Below, one piece after another: positions 6,369-15,021 of a DNA stretch of 64,000 nucleotides (positions are counted from its first letter, which is position 1; the number at the start of each line of letters is the position of its first letter). Both the position numbers and the translations under genes were made by a program. Below the pieces are notes generated by a model. It saw only the letters and a program-made list of their open reading frames with translations, had not been told where the DNA came from and did no database searches. The DNA lies in assembly GCF_012927355.1 (NCBI RefSeq), contig NZ_JABBGK010000001.1, positions 862,649-926,648 on the forward strand, written 5' to 3'. The DNA is from Rhizobium terricola (lineage in GTDB: Bacteria; Pseudomonadota; Alphaproteobacteria; Rhizobiales; Rhizobiaceae).

Positions 6369-8816
6369 ATGAGATTGAGATCGAAACTGTTCGCTACCGT
6401 AGCCCTGCCGGTCCTTTCGGCAGCCGTCATGGTAGAGCCGGTCGCGGCATCTGCCGTGACTCAGACCGAAAGAAGCGTGAGCCAAAGCCGACCTTCGGAG
6501 CCGGTGGGTATCCTTGTCGCGCAGGATGCGACGGTGACCTGCAGCGATGGCAGCCAGGCGGCCGATCAGGCGACCTGCGATGCGATCGACGCCCAGCGTG
6601 CGGCTGATCAGCAGGCAGCGGAAGAGGCCCAACGTGCGGCTGAACAGCAGGCCGCTGAAGAAGCCCAGCGCGCGGCCGAGCAGCAGGCCGCGGAAGAAGC
6701 CCAGCGCGCCGCGGAACAGCAGGCCGCTGAAGAAGCCCAGCGCGCCGCGGAACAGCAAGCAGCGGAAGAAGCCCAGCGTGCAGCAGAACAGCAGGCTGCC
6801 GAAGAAGCCCAGCGCGCGGCAGAACAGCAGGCTGCCGAAGAGGCCCAACGCGCGGCTGAACAGCAGGCTGCCGAAGAGGCCCAACGCGCGGCTGAACAGC
6901 AGGCCGCTGAAGAAGCCCAGCGCGCCGCCGAGCAGCAGGCCGCTGAAGAGGCCCAGCAGGCCGCCGAGCAGCAGGCTGCCGAAGAGGCTCAGCGCGCCGC
7001 AGAACAGCAGGCCGCTGAAGAAGCCCAGCGCGCCGCCGAGCAGCAGGCTGCAGAGGAAGCACAGAAAGCAGCCGAAGAGGCTCAGCAGCCGGCCGCGGAG
7101 ATGGTCACTTGCGCCGATGGTTCGCAGGCGGCTTCTGCCGATGCCTGCCCGGCGCCCGAGGCTCCCGCCGAGCAGCCTGCAGAAGAGCAGGCTCCCACAG
7201 AGCAGCCTGCCGAAGAGCAGGCCCCGGCCGAGCAACCCGCAGAGGAACAGGCGCCGGCCGAACAGCCCGCAGAAGAGCCGGCGCCCGCCGAGCAGACCGA
7301 ACAGGCACCTGCCGAGGAACAGCAGCAGGATCAGGCTGCGCCTGCGGAGGAGCCGGTTACCGCGCCGACCGACGAGCAGACCCAGCAGGGCGAGGCGGCT
7401 CCGGCTGAACAGCCTGCCCAGGACGCAACGACGCCCGACGCCACGCCGGATCAGGCCACGACTGAACAGCCGGCTGACCAGCAGCCTGTCGAGGAAGTGG
7501 TGGTTCCTGCCGTAGAACCTCCGGCCGAGGCTCCGGTCGAAGAGATCGTCGATACGCGCACCGAAGAACAGAAGCAGGAGATTGCCGAGGATCCGGCGGC
7601 GACCGCAGAGACGGTTGTCCTGCCGGTCGACGGCGGTGGCGCCGTGCTCGACAGCGACAAGGATGCCGACAATACCGGTTCGGCAGATACGCGTGAGGTT
7701 CGCACGCAGCTGCGTGCCGAGACCGAGGTCCTGCCTCCGCCGGAGAGCGACGCCGCAGCGCAGGCGGACGAAGCCAAGGTCGAGCCGCAGGTGATCCAGG
7801 CGTTTGCCGCCGAGCAGGGCACCCAGCTTGATGCCGCGCCCACGTTCGAGGTGCCGACGACGGTCGTCAACAACGTGACCAATGCCACGAATGTTACGAA
7901 CATCACCAATGTCACGAACGTGACCAACAACGTGACGAACATCAACCAGGTGAATCAGGTTCGTGTCATCGAGCAGGTCGATAACCGTACGGTCATCAAC
8001 ATCGGCAACCAGGTGGTTGTTCGTGGCGACGACCGGCCCCGCCTGCGTTGGGATTCCTCGGAGACCTATTACGAGGAACTGCCGCGCGGCCGTGTCCGCG
8101 AGACGATCGAGCGTGCCGACGGTTCGCGGCTGGTTACGATCTACAACCGCTATGGCGACATCATCCTGCGTTCGCGCTTCACCTCGGATGGCGACGAGTA
8201 TGTGCTTCTCTACTCGCCGGAGGCCGATTCCGAACGGGCCCGCATCTATGTGGACGTCGGCTACAGCCTGCCGCCCATGCGCCTGACCGTGCCGGTCGAT
8301 GACTACATCGTCACGACCTCCCGTGCTCCGGATCGTGACTACTACGACTTCCTTGCCCAGCCGCCGGTCGAACGTGTCGAGCGCGTCTATTCGATGGACG
8401 AAGTGAAGTCCTCGTCGCGTCTGCGCGACAAGGTGCGTCGCATCGACCTCGACACGATCACCTTCCCGTCGGGCTCGGCCGAAGTGCCGCTGGCGCAGGC
8501 CAAGACGCTGCGTAAGGTCGCCGAAGCGATGCAGAAGGTGCTCGACAAGGATCCTGGTGAAACCTTCCTGATCGAGGGCCATACCGACGCCGTCGGTTCG
8601 GACCGGTCGAACCTGATCCTGTCCGACCAGCGTGCAGAGACGGTCGCGAACCTCCTGACCGAGGTCTACGGCATCCCGCCGGAAAACCTCTCGGTCCAGG
8701 GTTATGGCGAGCGTTACCTGAAGATCCGCACGGCCGAAGCCGAGCAGCAGAACCGCCGCGTCGCGATCCGTCGCGTCACCTCGCTGGTTCGTCCGGCAAC
8801 CACTGCGAACCGCTAA
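6369..8816 (+). CDS. Long OmpA-family envelope protein with Ala/Glu/Gln tandem repeats
   Basis: An 815-residue exported protein. The ATG at 6369 has an AAGGA site 7 bp upstream. A signal peptide covers residues 1-27. Then come a C-x-D-G-S-x-A-x6-C motif (DATVTCSDGSQAADQATC), 13 copies of a 12-residue helix-forming repeat (residues 78-233), a second C-x-D-G motif, a proline-rich EQPAEEQAPA segment (about 267-306), an Asn/Val/Thr-rich stretch (about 498-530), a beta-rich region, and a C-terminal OmpA peptidoglycan-binding domain (about 690-805) with IEGHTDAVGSDRSN and NRRVAIRR. The repeats recall the TolA rod. It likely bridges the outer membrane or periplasm to peptidoglycan. A strong terminator follows. 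Confidence 0.85.
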   Translation: MRLRSKLFATVALPVLSAAVMVEPVAASAVTQTERSVSQSRPSEPVGILVAQDATVTCSDGSQAADQATCDAIDAQRAADQQAAEEAQRAAEQQAAEEAQRAAEQQAAEEAQRAAEQQAAEEAQRAAEQQAAEEAQRAAEQQAAEEAQRAAEQQAAEEAQRAAEQQAAEEAQRAAEQQAAEEAQRAAEQQAAEEAQQAAEQQAAEEAQRAAEQQAAEEAQRAAEQQAAEEAQKAAEEAQQPAAEMVTCADGSQAASADACPAPEAPAEQPAEEQAPTEQPAEEQAPAEQPAEEQAPAEQPAEEPAPAEQTEQAPAEEQQQDQAAPAEEPVTAPTDEQTQQGEAAPAEQPAQDATTPDATPDQATTEQPADQQPVEEVVVPAVEPPAEAPVEEIVDTRTEEQKQEIAEDPAATAETVVLPVDGGGAVLDSDKDADNTGSADTREVRTQLRAETEVLPPPESDAAAQADEAKVEPQVIQAFAAEQGTQLDAAPTFEVPTTVVNNVTNATNVTNITNVTNVTNNVTNINQVNQVRVIEQVDNRTVINIGNQVVVRGDDRPRLRWDSSETYYEELPRGRVRETIERADGSRLVTIYNRYGDIILRSRFTSDGDEYVLLYSPEADSERARIYVDVGYSLPPMRLTVPVDDYIVTTSRAPDRDYYDFLAQPPVERVERVYSMDEVKSSSRLRDKVRRIDLDTITFPSGSAEVPLAQAKTLRKVAEAMQKVLDKDPGETFLIEGHTDAVGSDRSNLILSDQRAETVANLLTEVYGIPPENLSVQGYGERYLKIRTAEAEQQNRRVAIRRVTSLVRPATTANR
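6600..7067 (+). repeat. 13 tandem 36-bp repeats inside the OmpA-type gene
   Basis: Exactly 468 bp, 13 units of 36 bp, encode the unit AA(E/D)QQAAEEAQ(R/Q/K). Protein units are almost identical while third codon positions vary (GCC/GCG/GCT/GCA, GAA/GAG), so the array is old enough for silent drift but the amino acids are held. The unit is predicted to form a charged alpha helix. Copy number is likely to vary between strains. Confidence 0.92.
7167..7286 (+). repeat. Four tandem 30-bp repeats (AEQPAEEQAP) in the OmpA-type gene
   Basis: Four 30-bp units encode AEQPAEEQAP with small changes (one T for A, one P for Q). They form a Pro/Glu-rich extended segment after the helical repeat array, a common way to span the periplasm next to peptidoglycan. 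Confidence 0.8.
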
Positions 8817-8834
8817 GCGGGTTGCCATCCAGAG

Positions 8835-8866
8835 AAAAGGCCGCCGGGGAAACCCGGCGGCCTTTT
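8835..8866. terminator. Bidirectional intrinsic terminator between ompA-type gene and mobB
   Basis: AAAAGGCCGCCGGG at 8835-8848 pairs perfectly with CCCGGCGGCCTTTT at 8853-8866 around a GAAA tetraloop. A-run on one side and T-run on the other make it work for both convergent genes. Confidence 0.92.
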
Positions 8867-8892
8867 CGTTTGTCCCGTTTTCCTTGCCGGAA

Positions 8893-9435
8893 TCAGCCTC
8901 TGCGCGGTGCCGGAAGGCCGGTGGTTTCGGCGATGAAGTCGGCGATGGTCGCGGTGTCGTCGAGATCGAAGACGGGTAGTTCCGTCCCCGTGACGGGATG
9001 GTCGGCGGCGATCGCGACGATGTGGGGATCGCTCGGTGCCAGCGGTTCGCGGTTGTTGGCTTCCAGGCGGCGGGCCTCGATCTTCGGCACGGGTTCGCGC
9101 TTGTAGCCCTCGATCAGCACCAGATCGCAGGGCCCGAGGCGCGACAGGATTTCCTCGAAGCTCGGCTCCTCGCGTCCGCGCAGTTCGTGCATGATCGCGT
9201 AGCGGGTGCCGGAAACGATCGCCACCTCGTGCGCGCCGGCCTGTCGGTGGCGGTAGCTGTCGGCGCCGACCTTGTCGATGTCGAAGTCGTGGTGGGCGTG
9301 CTTGATCGTCGATATGCGGTAGCCGCGTCGCGTGAATTCCTCGACGAGGCGCACGGCGAGGCCGGTCTTGCCGGAATTCTTCCAGCCGGAGATGCCGAAA
9401 ATGCGCGGGCGTTCGTTCATGATGCCTTCGTTCAT
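8893..9435 (-). CDS. mobB: Molybdopterin-guanine dinucleotide biosynthesis adaptor MobB
   Basis: A 180-residue GTP-binding protein that assists MobA in attaching GMP to molybdopterin. The P-loop is GWKNSGKTG at residues 17-25, followed by the family marks TIKHAHHDFDID (about 43-54) and CDLVLIEGYKREPVPKIE (about 103-120). The ATG at 9435 overlaps the mobA stop as ATGA, so the two are translationally coupled. A second start (MNERP) lies five codons in and cannot be excluded. Confidence 0.93.
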   Translation of the reverse strand: MNEGIMNERPRIFGISGWKNSGKTGLAVRLVEEFTRRGYRISTIKHAHHDFDIDKVGADSYRHRQAGAHEVAIVSGTRYAIMHELRGREEPSFEEILSRLGPCDLVLIEGYKREPVPKIEARRLEANNREPLAPSDPHIVAIAADHPVTGTELPVFDLDDTATIADFIAETTGLPAPRRG

Positions 9436-10058
9436 GCTTCAAGGGCCTCGAGGAAACGTTCGGCGGCGACGAGATCGTCGGGCGTGTTGACGTTGAAGAA
9501 GGGGTCGAGCGGTCCGGCGGCGGTCTCAATCAGCGGGAAATCCACCACGGTTGCCGCATGGCTGGCGATGAAGGACTGCAGGCGCCGGTTTGCGGGATCC
9601 GCGAGCCAGGCTTCGAGATCGGCTGCAATCGAAAGCGGCCAGAGGGCCACGACCGGGTGGGATCGGCCGGCGGACGCAGCGAGCGCGATCTCGTCGGGCC
9701 CTCTAAGGGCGGCGTGGAGCCGGTCGGCGAGATCGGCCGGCAGGAAAGGGGTGTCGGCCGGAACCGTGAGGAGATGGGAGGCGGCGGGATATTCTGTCCG
9801 TGTCCGCTTCAGCCCGGCCAGAATGCCTGCGAGCGGTCCGGCGTGTCCGGCGATGGTGTCCGGAACGAGGGGAAGGGAGAGGTCAGGGTCCGGTGGTTGC
9901 AGAGCATTGACCGCGAGTGACGCGACCTGCGGCGAGAGGCGCTCGGCGACACGGGCGATCATCGTCTTTTGACCGAGCAGCACGATCGCCTTGTCCCGGC
10001 CCATACGGCGCGACAGGCCACCTGCAAGGATCACGGCATGCAGGGGCTTGGTGCTCAT
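9432..10058 (-). CDS. mobA: Molybdenum cofactor guanylyltransferase MobA
   Basis: A 208-residue nucleotidyltransferase that transfers GMP from GTP to Mo-molybdopterin, giving the bis-MGD cofactor of DMSO-reductase family enzymes. The N-terminal GTP-binding signature AVILAGGLSRRMGRDKA is at residues 8-24. Other family motifs are GPLAGILAGL (about 74-83) and the metal-binding VPADTPFLP (about 98-106). C-terminal FFNVNTPDDL fits the family. First gene of the mobAB pair, overlapping mobB by 4 bp. moaA, from the first step of the same pathway, lies 5 kb away. Confidence 0.94.
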   Translation of the reverse strand: MSTKPLHAVILAGGLSRRMGRDKAIVLLGQKTMIARVAERLSPQVASLAVNALQPPDPDLSLPLVPDTIAGHAGPLAGILAGLKRTRTEYPAASHLLTVPADTPFLPADLADRLHAALRGPDEIALAASAGRSHPVVALWPLSIAADLEAWLADPANRRLQSFIASHAATVVDFPLIETAAGPLDPFFNVNTPDDLVAAERFLEALEA

Positions 10059-10075
10059 CTCATCTGCCCGATTCG

Positions 10076-11278
10076 TCAGTTGGCGTCGCGGTCAGCGTAG
10101 CGCAGGTAGAGGATTGCGGCGACGGCCAGAACGCAGCTGACGAGCATCACCCAGATCAAGGGGAGCGCGCCACTTTCGACGGTCAGGATCGACGAGGCGA
10201 AGAGCGAGAGCACTGCGCCGCCGGCCATGGTCATCGCGCCGCCGAGGCCCGAGGCGGAGCCCGCGAGTTCCGGTTTCACGCTGACGATGCCGGCATTGGC
10301 GCTCGGAAGGGTTAGGCCGTTACCGAAACCGACGATGACCTGCGGCACGAAGAAGGCTGCTGCCGATCCGGCGCCGACGGTAAAGAGGATCGCCGGAAGG
10401 GCGATCCCGGCCAGCGACACAAGGGCGCCCGTCAGCATCATGTTGGAGATCCCGGCACGCCTCGCATAGCGACCCGAGAGAAAATTGCCGACCATGTAGC
10501 CGGCGGCGATGAAGACGAACTGCATGCCGAGCGTGCTCGGGCTCATCTTCATCAGCGTGGCGCCGACGAAGGGGGCGCCGCCAAGGAAGGCGAAGAAGGC
10601 GCCGGAGGTGAAGGTCGCCGTCGCGGTATAACCCCAGAAGGTGGGCGAGGCGAGGAGACCAGGCCAGGCCCGGAATTGCTGGGAGAAGCTCGACGAACGA
10701 TTGTGGTTTGTTTCTCCGAGATCGGCCCAGGCCAGCGTGAGAACAATTGCGCCGAGAATGAAGATGGCGGCGAAGTTCGCCTGCCAGCCGAAGGTATCGT
10801 TGAGCACGCCGCCGAGCGTCGGGCCGATCATGGGTACAAGTGTCATGCCCATGGTGACATAGCCGATCATCGAGGCCGCTTCCTCCATCGGTACCATATC
10901 GCGAACAATGGCGCGCGACAGGACAAGGCCGGTGACGACGGCGGTCTGCAAGAGGCGGCCGGCAACGAGTACTCCAAAGCTGTCGGCCAGCATGCACATC
11001 GCGGTCGCGACCAGCAGCAGAACCAGCGCCGCAAGGACGGTCGGCCGACGCCCGAAGCGGTCGGACAGAGGGCCGATCACGATCTGCACAAATGCGGTCA
11101 CCGCGATATAGCCGGAGATCAGGATCTGGATGGTCGCGTAGTCGACGCCGAAATGAGCCGCCATGTCCGGGAGCGACGGCAGGAAGATGTTCATCGTCAG
11201 CGCCGAGAGACCGGCCACGGCCACGAGGCTCAAGACGTGCGGCGGACTTTGCCGGTCGAGGAAACGGGCCGTTTTCAT
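10076..11278 (-). CDS. Bcr/CflA-type MFS drug efflux transporter
   Basis: A 400-residue, 12-segment inner-membrane antiporter of the DHA1/Bcr-CflA branch. Marks are LPSLPDMAAHFG in segment 1, the loop 2-3 motif GPLSDRFGRRP (about 77-87), and the segment 5 stretch MTLVPMIGPTLGGVL. Substrates in the family include bicyclomycin and chloramphenicol but cannot be read here. The start at 11278 has GGGGGAGA upstream; a GTG at 11308 would place that site inside the protein. It ends 17 bp before mobA on the same strand, so it may be co-transcribed with mobAB. Confidence 0.85.
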   Translation of the reverse strand: MKTARFLDRQSPPHVLSLVAVAGLSALTMNIFLPSLPDMAAHFGVDYATIQILISGYIAVTAFVQIVIGPLSDRFGRRPTVLAALVLLLVATAMCMLADSFGVLVAGRLLQTAVVTGLVLSRAIVRDMVPMEEAASMIGYVTMGMTLVPMIGPTLGGVLNDTFGWQANFAAIFILGAIVLTLAWADLGETNHNRSSSFSQQFRAWPGLLASPTFWGYTATATFTSGAFFAFLGGAPFVGATLMKMSPSTLGMQFVFIAAGYMVGNFLSGRYARRAGISNMMLTGALVSLAGIALPAILFTVGAGSAAAFFVPQVIVGFGNGLTLPSANAGIVSVKPELAGSASGLGGAMTMAGGAVLSLFASSILTVESGALPLIWVMLVSCVLAVAAILYLRYADRDAN

Positions 11279-11318
11279 CGCGAGGCTTCTCCCCCGGACC
11301 TGGTGCACCCGATCCGCA

Positions 11319-12224
11319 TCAGACGACGGGGCCTTTCACCTCAAGCCGGGCCGCTTCTTCCCGCCGCTTCTTCTCGCGGTAGAAGGCATAAAGGCCGGAG
11401 CCGATGACCACGCTTGCACCCGTCGCCATCCAGACGTCCGGTACCTCGCCGAAGAAAAGCATGCCGAGCGCGACCGCCCAGAGCAGGCTCGTATAGCGGA
11501 ATGGGGCGATGAAGGAGATCTCGCCGGTGCGCATGGCCATGATGATCCCCTGATATCCGACAAAGATCAGCAGCGAGGTGAGCACCATGACGGCCCAGGT
11601 CGCACCGCTCAGCGGCGTCCAGCCGCCCAAGACCGGTGTCAGGATGGCGCCCGCGATGGTGACGCCGGTCGCCGTGCAGAGCGTGATCGCGAGCGAGGAG
11701 GTGGCCGGGTCGACCTTCTTGGTGACGAGGTCGCGCGCGGCGGCGAAGAAGACGCTCAGCAGCACATAAAGGGAAGAGAGGGTGAAGCCGTCGGGGCCGG
11801 GGCGGATGATGATCAGCACACCGACGAAGCCGATGCCGATCGCCAGCCAGCGGCGCCAGCCGACCGGTTCGCCGAGAAAGAGTGCGGCGCCGAGAGTGAC
11901 GGCCAGCGGCAGCGACTGGAGGATCGAAGAGATATTGGCGAGCGGCATGGAGCCGAGCGCACTGAGGAAGGTGACGGCGGCAAGTGTCTCGAAAAGCACC
12001 CGCAGGCCGATCATTGGGTCCTTCAGCATGCGCACATGACCCAGCGCGCCGAGGTGCCTCGCCACGAGGAAGACCAGGATGCTGGTGAAGAGGCCGCGCA
12101 CCAACATCAGCTGTCCGACATTCATCAGGGGGCTCACCGCCTTACTGAGGGCATCGTTGCAGGTGAACCCGGCCATCGACAGCGTCATCAGCAACGCGCC
12201 GCGGGTATTGTTGGACAGGGCCAT
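11319..12224 (-). CDS. EamA/DMT-superfamily transporter
   Basis: A 301-residue protein with ten hydrophobic segments in two EamA halves (about residues 6-140 and 148-285). The helix-4 type stretch with ILQSLPLAVTLGAALFLGE and the second-half GEISFIAPFRYTSLLWA are typical of RhaT/EamA exporters. A TTG two codons upstream (12230) is an alternative start with a better-spaced GGGAG. Substrate unknown; the family exports amino acids and small metabolites. It lies 40 bp upstream of the MFS gene on the same strand, so these exporters and mobAB may form one transcript. Confidence 0.83.
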   Translation of the reverse strand: MALSNNTRGALLMTLSMAGFTCNDALSKAVSPLMNVGQLMLVRGLFTSILVFLVARHLGALGHVRMLKDPMIGLRVLFETLAAVTFLSALGSMPLANISSILQSLPLAVTLGAALFLGEPVGWRRWLAIGIGFVGVLIIIRPGPDGFTLSSLYVLLSVFFAAARDLVTKKVDPATSSLAITLCTATGVTIAGAILTPVLGGWTPLSGATWAVMVLTSLLIFVGYQGIIMAMRTGEISFIAPFRYTSLLWAVALGMLFFGEVPDVWMATGASVVIGSGLYAFYREKKRREEAARLEVKGPVV

Positions 12225-12465
12225 CGGCAAAGAATCTCCCAGAGTGCGGGGCTCGTTCTAGCCGATGTGGGCCCCGACGCCTACTGGCTGCCGACCTTTG
12301 TTGCGTCGCATATCAGTTCTGTCTGAATAATATCAGATCCGGGATACACTTTTAACGATTGCTCAAGCTCCAGGCTGGAAGTTATCCAAACCGCATGAGG
12401 CGGCATGGATTCCCGACGGTCCTTGATGAACAGGGCGCCTTCGCCGGATTGCTTCCGAGGATCGC

Positions 12466-15003
12466 ATGGGTTTCATCGACCGTCTTCTGCAGAGCCGCAG
12501 GATCGTCACCAAGGTGCTGCTGTTCGTGGTGCCGCTCGTCATCCTGATGGCCGGGGTCGGTTTGCTCGGCTATTACACAGCGAACATGCTGAACGGGCAC
12601 ATGACCGTGACGCGCGCGACCATCGGCAATATCAGCGATCTGGAGCAGGTGCAGGTGGCTCTGCAGGAGTTTAGCATCGAGCCCTCCGAGGAAACCCGCG
12701 CTCACCTCGTGAAGGCGGTCGATGCCGAAGAAAAGGGGCTCGAGGTCCTCGACGGCATCCTCGCCAAGCAGGCGGCCAAGGCCGACCTCGAAGACCTGCG
12801 TTCGCTCGGTGCCCGAATGCGCGGCGAACTCGACCGGATGTGGTCGAACAAGAACGAACGGGACGCGATCGACGCCTCGATCGGCGAGAGCCTCGCGGCG
12901 ATCCGCGCTGAAGGCGGCATGCTGAGCAAGCAGATCGAGTTCGTTCGCAAGGATTTTTCCGACAAGGAAGCCTTTGCCAAGGAGCTTCTCTTCGACGCCT
13001 CGGCGTTCAAGGCGGTCGGCGAGCGGATCGTCAAGCTGCGCGATGCGATGCAGAAGTCGTTCGTGCCGGCCGACCAGATCGCGCAGGCCCGCCTCTACGG
13101 CGCCGCGCTGACCAAGGAGATCGGCAAGGCCGGCAAAATTGCTTCGAGCAAGGGGCAGAAGACGCTCGCCGAGATCTCCGCTGTTGCCGACAAGCTCGGT
13201 CCCGTTCTCGACGGCTCCCAGGCTGACATCGACAAGGCGATCGCCATCGGGCAGGTCGTCACTGAGCTGGCGACCATGGAGCAGAAGCTTGCCCAGCAGG
13301 CCGGCAAGAACAGTAATACGGCCTCCGAACGCTTCGTCGGTCTCGACAAGCTGGTGGCCGAGCAGAAGGAACTGATGAGCGAGGTTGAGGCGACCTTGGT
13401 CGCGATCGACGCGCTTAGCCTGCATGCGGAGCGGTTCCGCGGAGTGGTCGACGAGGCGTCCCGCAAACTGATGCTGGGCGACCTCGCGGCAATCACCGAA
13501 CGGGCCGACGGTATCGGCAAGCTCGGAGCGAAGAACAGCACGATGCGGGATTTTGCCGGCAAGCTGAAGCCCGTTGCCACCGCCATCGACAGCCAGTCCG
13601 CCAGCCTCATGACCTCCGCCGAGGAATGGCGTCAGCTGCGCACCGTCGCCGGTGACCATGTCGGCAAGGCGATGGCGTCGCTGCGCGAATTTGTCAGCCA
13701 TGCCCAGGAGATCGGCAAGGACGACAGCGAGCGTTCGGCCAGCATTTCCGTGCTGGCGATGGTGGTCGGCACGCTGCTCGCCGTGGTCGGCGGCCTGCTG
13801 CTCGTCGAGACGCTGCGCGCGCCGTTGAAGCGTATCACCGACGTCATGGGGCGTCTGGCCAGCGGCGACCTTCAGGTTCCGATCGAAGGGCGTGAACGGG
13901 GCGACGAGATCGGCGACATGGTGCGGTCCGTCACCGTCTTCCGCGACGCTGCGGTCGAGAACCGGCGGCTTGAGGACGAGGCGACCGTGGCGCGGCAGAC
14001 TTCGGCGCGTGATGCCGAACAGCGGGCGGTGGAACGCGCAAGGATCGAGAATGAACAGCGTGCGGCGCTGGACGCCCTTTCCGACGTGCTGGAGGCGCTG
14101 GCCGCCGGCAATCTGGAGCGCGCCATGCGCGACGACCTGCCGGGCGATTTCGTCGCCATGGCGGAAACCTACAATCGGGCGACCGAGGCCCTAAGGGCGA
14201 CGCTGGTCGATGTCCGTGCCGCAAGCGCCGACATCAATGCCGGGACCGGCAATCTCGCCGTCTCGGCCGACGACCTCGCGCGCCGCACCGAGCAGCAGGC
14301 CGCAGCGATCGAAGAGAGCGCGCGTGCCCTCAACCAGCTCGCTGATGTGGTTCGGACCACGGCGGAAGGGGCCAACCGCACGGCCCAGTCGGTGCAGCGG
14401 ACCGGGGAACAGGCGCGCCAGTCGGGCGTGATCGTGACGCAGGCGGTCGAGGCCATGGGCGAGATCAGCCGGTCCTCGGAGCGGATCTCGACCATTATCG
14501 GCGTGATCGACGAGATCGCCTTCCAGACCAATCTTCTGGCACTCAATGCCGGCGTCGAGGCGGCGCGCGCAGGCGAAGCGGGCCGCGGCTTCGCGGTTGT
14601 CGCCCAGGAAGTTCGCGATCTTGCCCAGCGTTGTGCGGGGGCGGCCAAGGAAATCAAGGAGCTCATTTCCGTGAGCGGCAGCCAGGTACGTTCAGGCGTG
14701 ACGTTGGTGGAGCGGACCGGCGGTGCGCTCACGGCGATCATCGAGCAGGTGGAGGAGGTCAGGCAGCTGGTCGAGACCATCTCGTCCGCGACGCATCAGC
14801 AGTCGACAGGCCTCAACGAGGTCGCACGCGCGGTCAAGGATGTCGAGCACATCACGCAGCGCAACGCCGCCATGGTCGAGGAGAACAATGCCGAGATCCA
14901 TGGCCTGCGCCAGCGGGTGGAACTGCTGATGGCCAAGATCGACCAGTTCCGCATCGGTCGCGACGTGACGCGCCATCAGCCTTTGCACCGGGGTGCTGCG
15001 TAA
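12466..15003 (+). CDS. Methyl-accepting chemotaxis protein with large helical sensor domain
   Basis: An 845-residue chemoreceptor. Transmembrane helices are at about residues 15-37 and 425-447, enclosing an unusually large (about 390-residue), mostly helical periplasmic sensor with no PAS/Cache look. HAMP follows (about 447-500, RLASGDLQVPIEGRERGDE). The signalling hairpin tip is at about 677-720 ([18 protein letters not shown]), the binding site for CheA/CheW. No CheR/CheB-docking pentapeptide is seen at the C-terminus. GAGGATCGC precedes the ATG. Divergent from the EamA gene. Confidence 0.9.
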   Translation: MGFIDRLLQSRRIVTKVLLFVVPLVILMAGVGLLGYYTANMLNGHMTVTRATIGNISDLEQVQVALQEFSIEPSEETRAHLVKAVDAEEKGLEVLDGILAKQAAKADLEDLRSLGARMRGELDRMWSNKNERDAIDASIGESLAAIRAEGGMLSKQIEFVRKDFSDKEAFAKELLFDASAFKAVGERIVKLRDAMQKSFVPADQIAQARLYGAALTKEIGKAGKIASSKGQKTLAEISAVADKLGPVLDGSQADIDKAIAIGQVVTELATMEQKLAQQAGKNSNTASERFVGLDKLVAEQKELMSEVEATLVAIDALSLHAERFRGVVDEASRKLMLGDLAAITERADGIGKLGAKNSTMRDFAGKLKPVATAIDSQSASLMTSAEEWRQLRTVAGDHVGKAMASLREFVSHAQEIGKDDSERSASISVLAMVVGTLLAVVGGLLLVETLRAPLKRITDVMGRLASGDLQVPIEGRERGDEIGDMVRSVTVFRDAAVENRRLEDEATVARQTSARDAEQRAVERARIENEQRAALDALSDVLEALAAGNLERAMRDDLPGDFVAMAETYNRATEALRATLVDVRAASADINAGTGNLAVSADDLARRTEQQAAAIEESARALNQLADVVRTTAEGANRTAQSVQRTGEQARQSGVIVTQAVEAMGEISRSSERISTIIGVIDEIAFQTNLLALNAGVEAARAGEAGRGFAVVAQEVRDLAQRCAGAAKEIKELISVSGSQVRSGVTLVERTGGALTAIIEQVEEVRQLVETISSATHQQSTGLNEVARAVKDVEHITQRNAAMVEENNAEIHGLRQRVELLMAKIDQFRIGRDVTRHQPLHRGAA

Positions 15004-15021
15004 GGATGGTGAGGGCCGGCG

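Noticed and set aside
6427..7515. Long open frames in other phases and on the opposite strand across the OmpA-type repeat region
   Set aside because: They follow from the repetitive GC-rich codons; their translations are low-complexity Arg/Pro/Ala strings and lack start signals, while the plus frame has signal peptide, repeats and OmpA domain.
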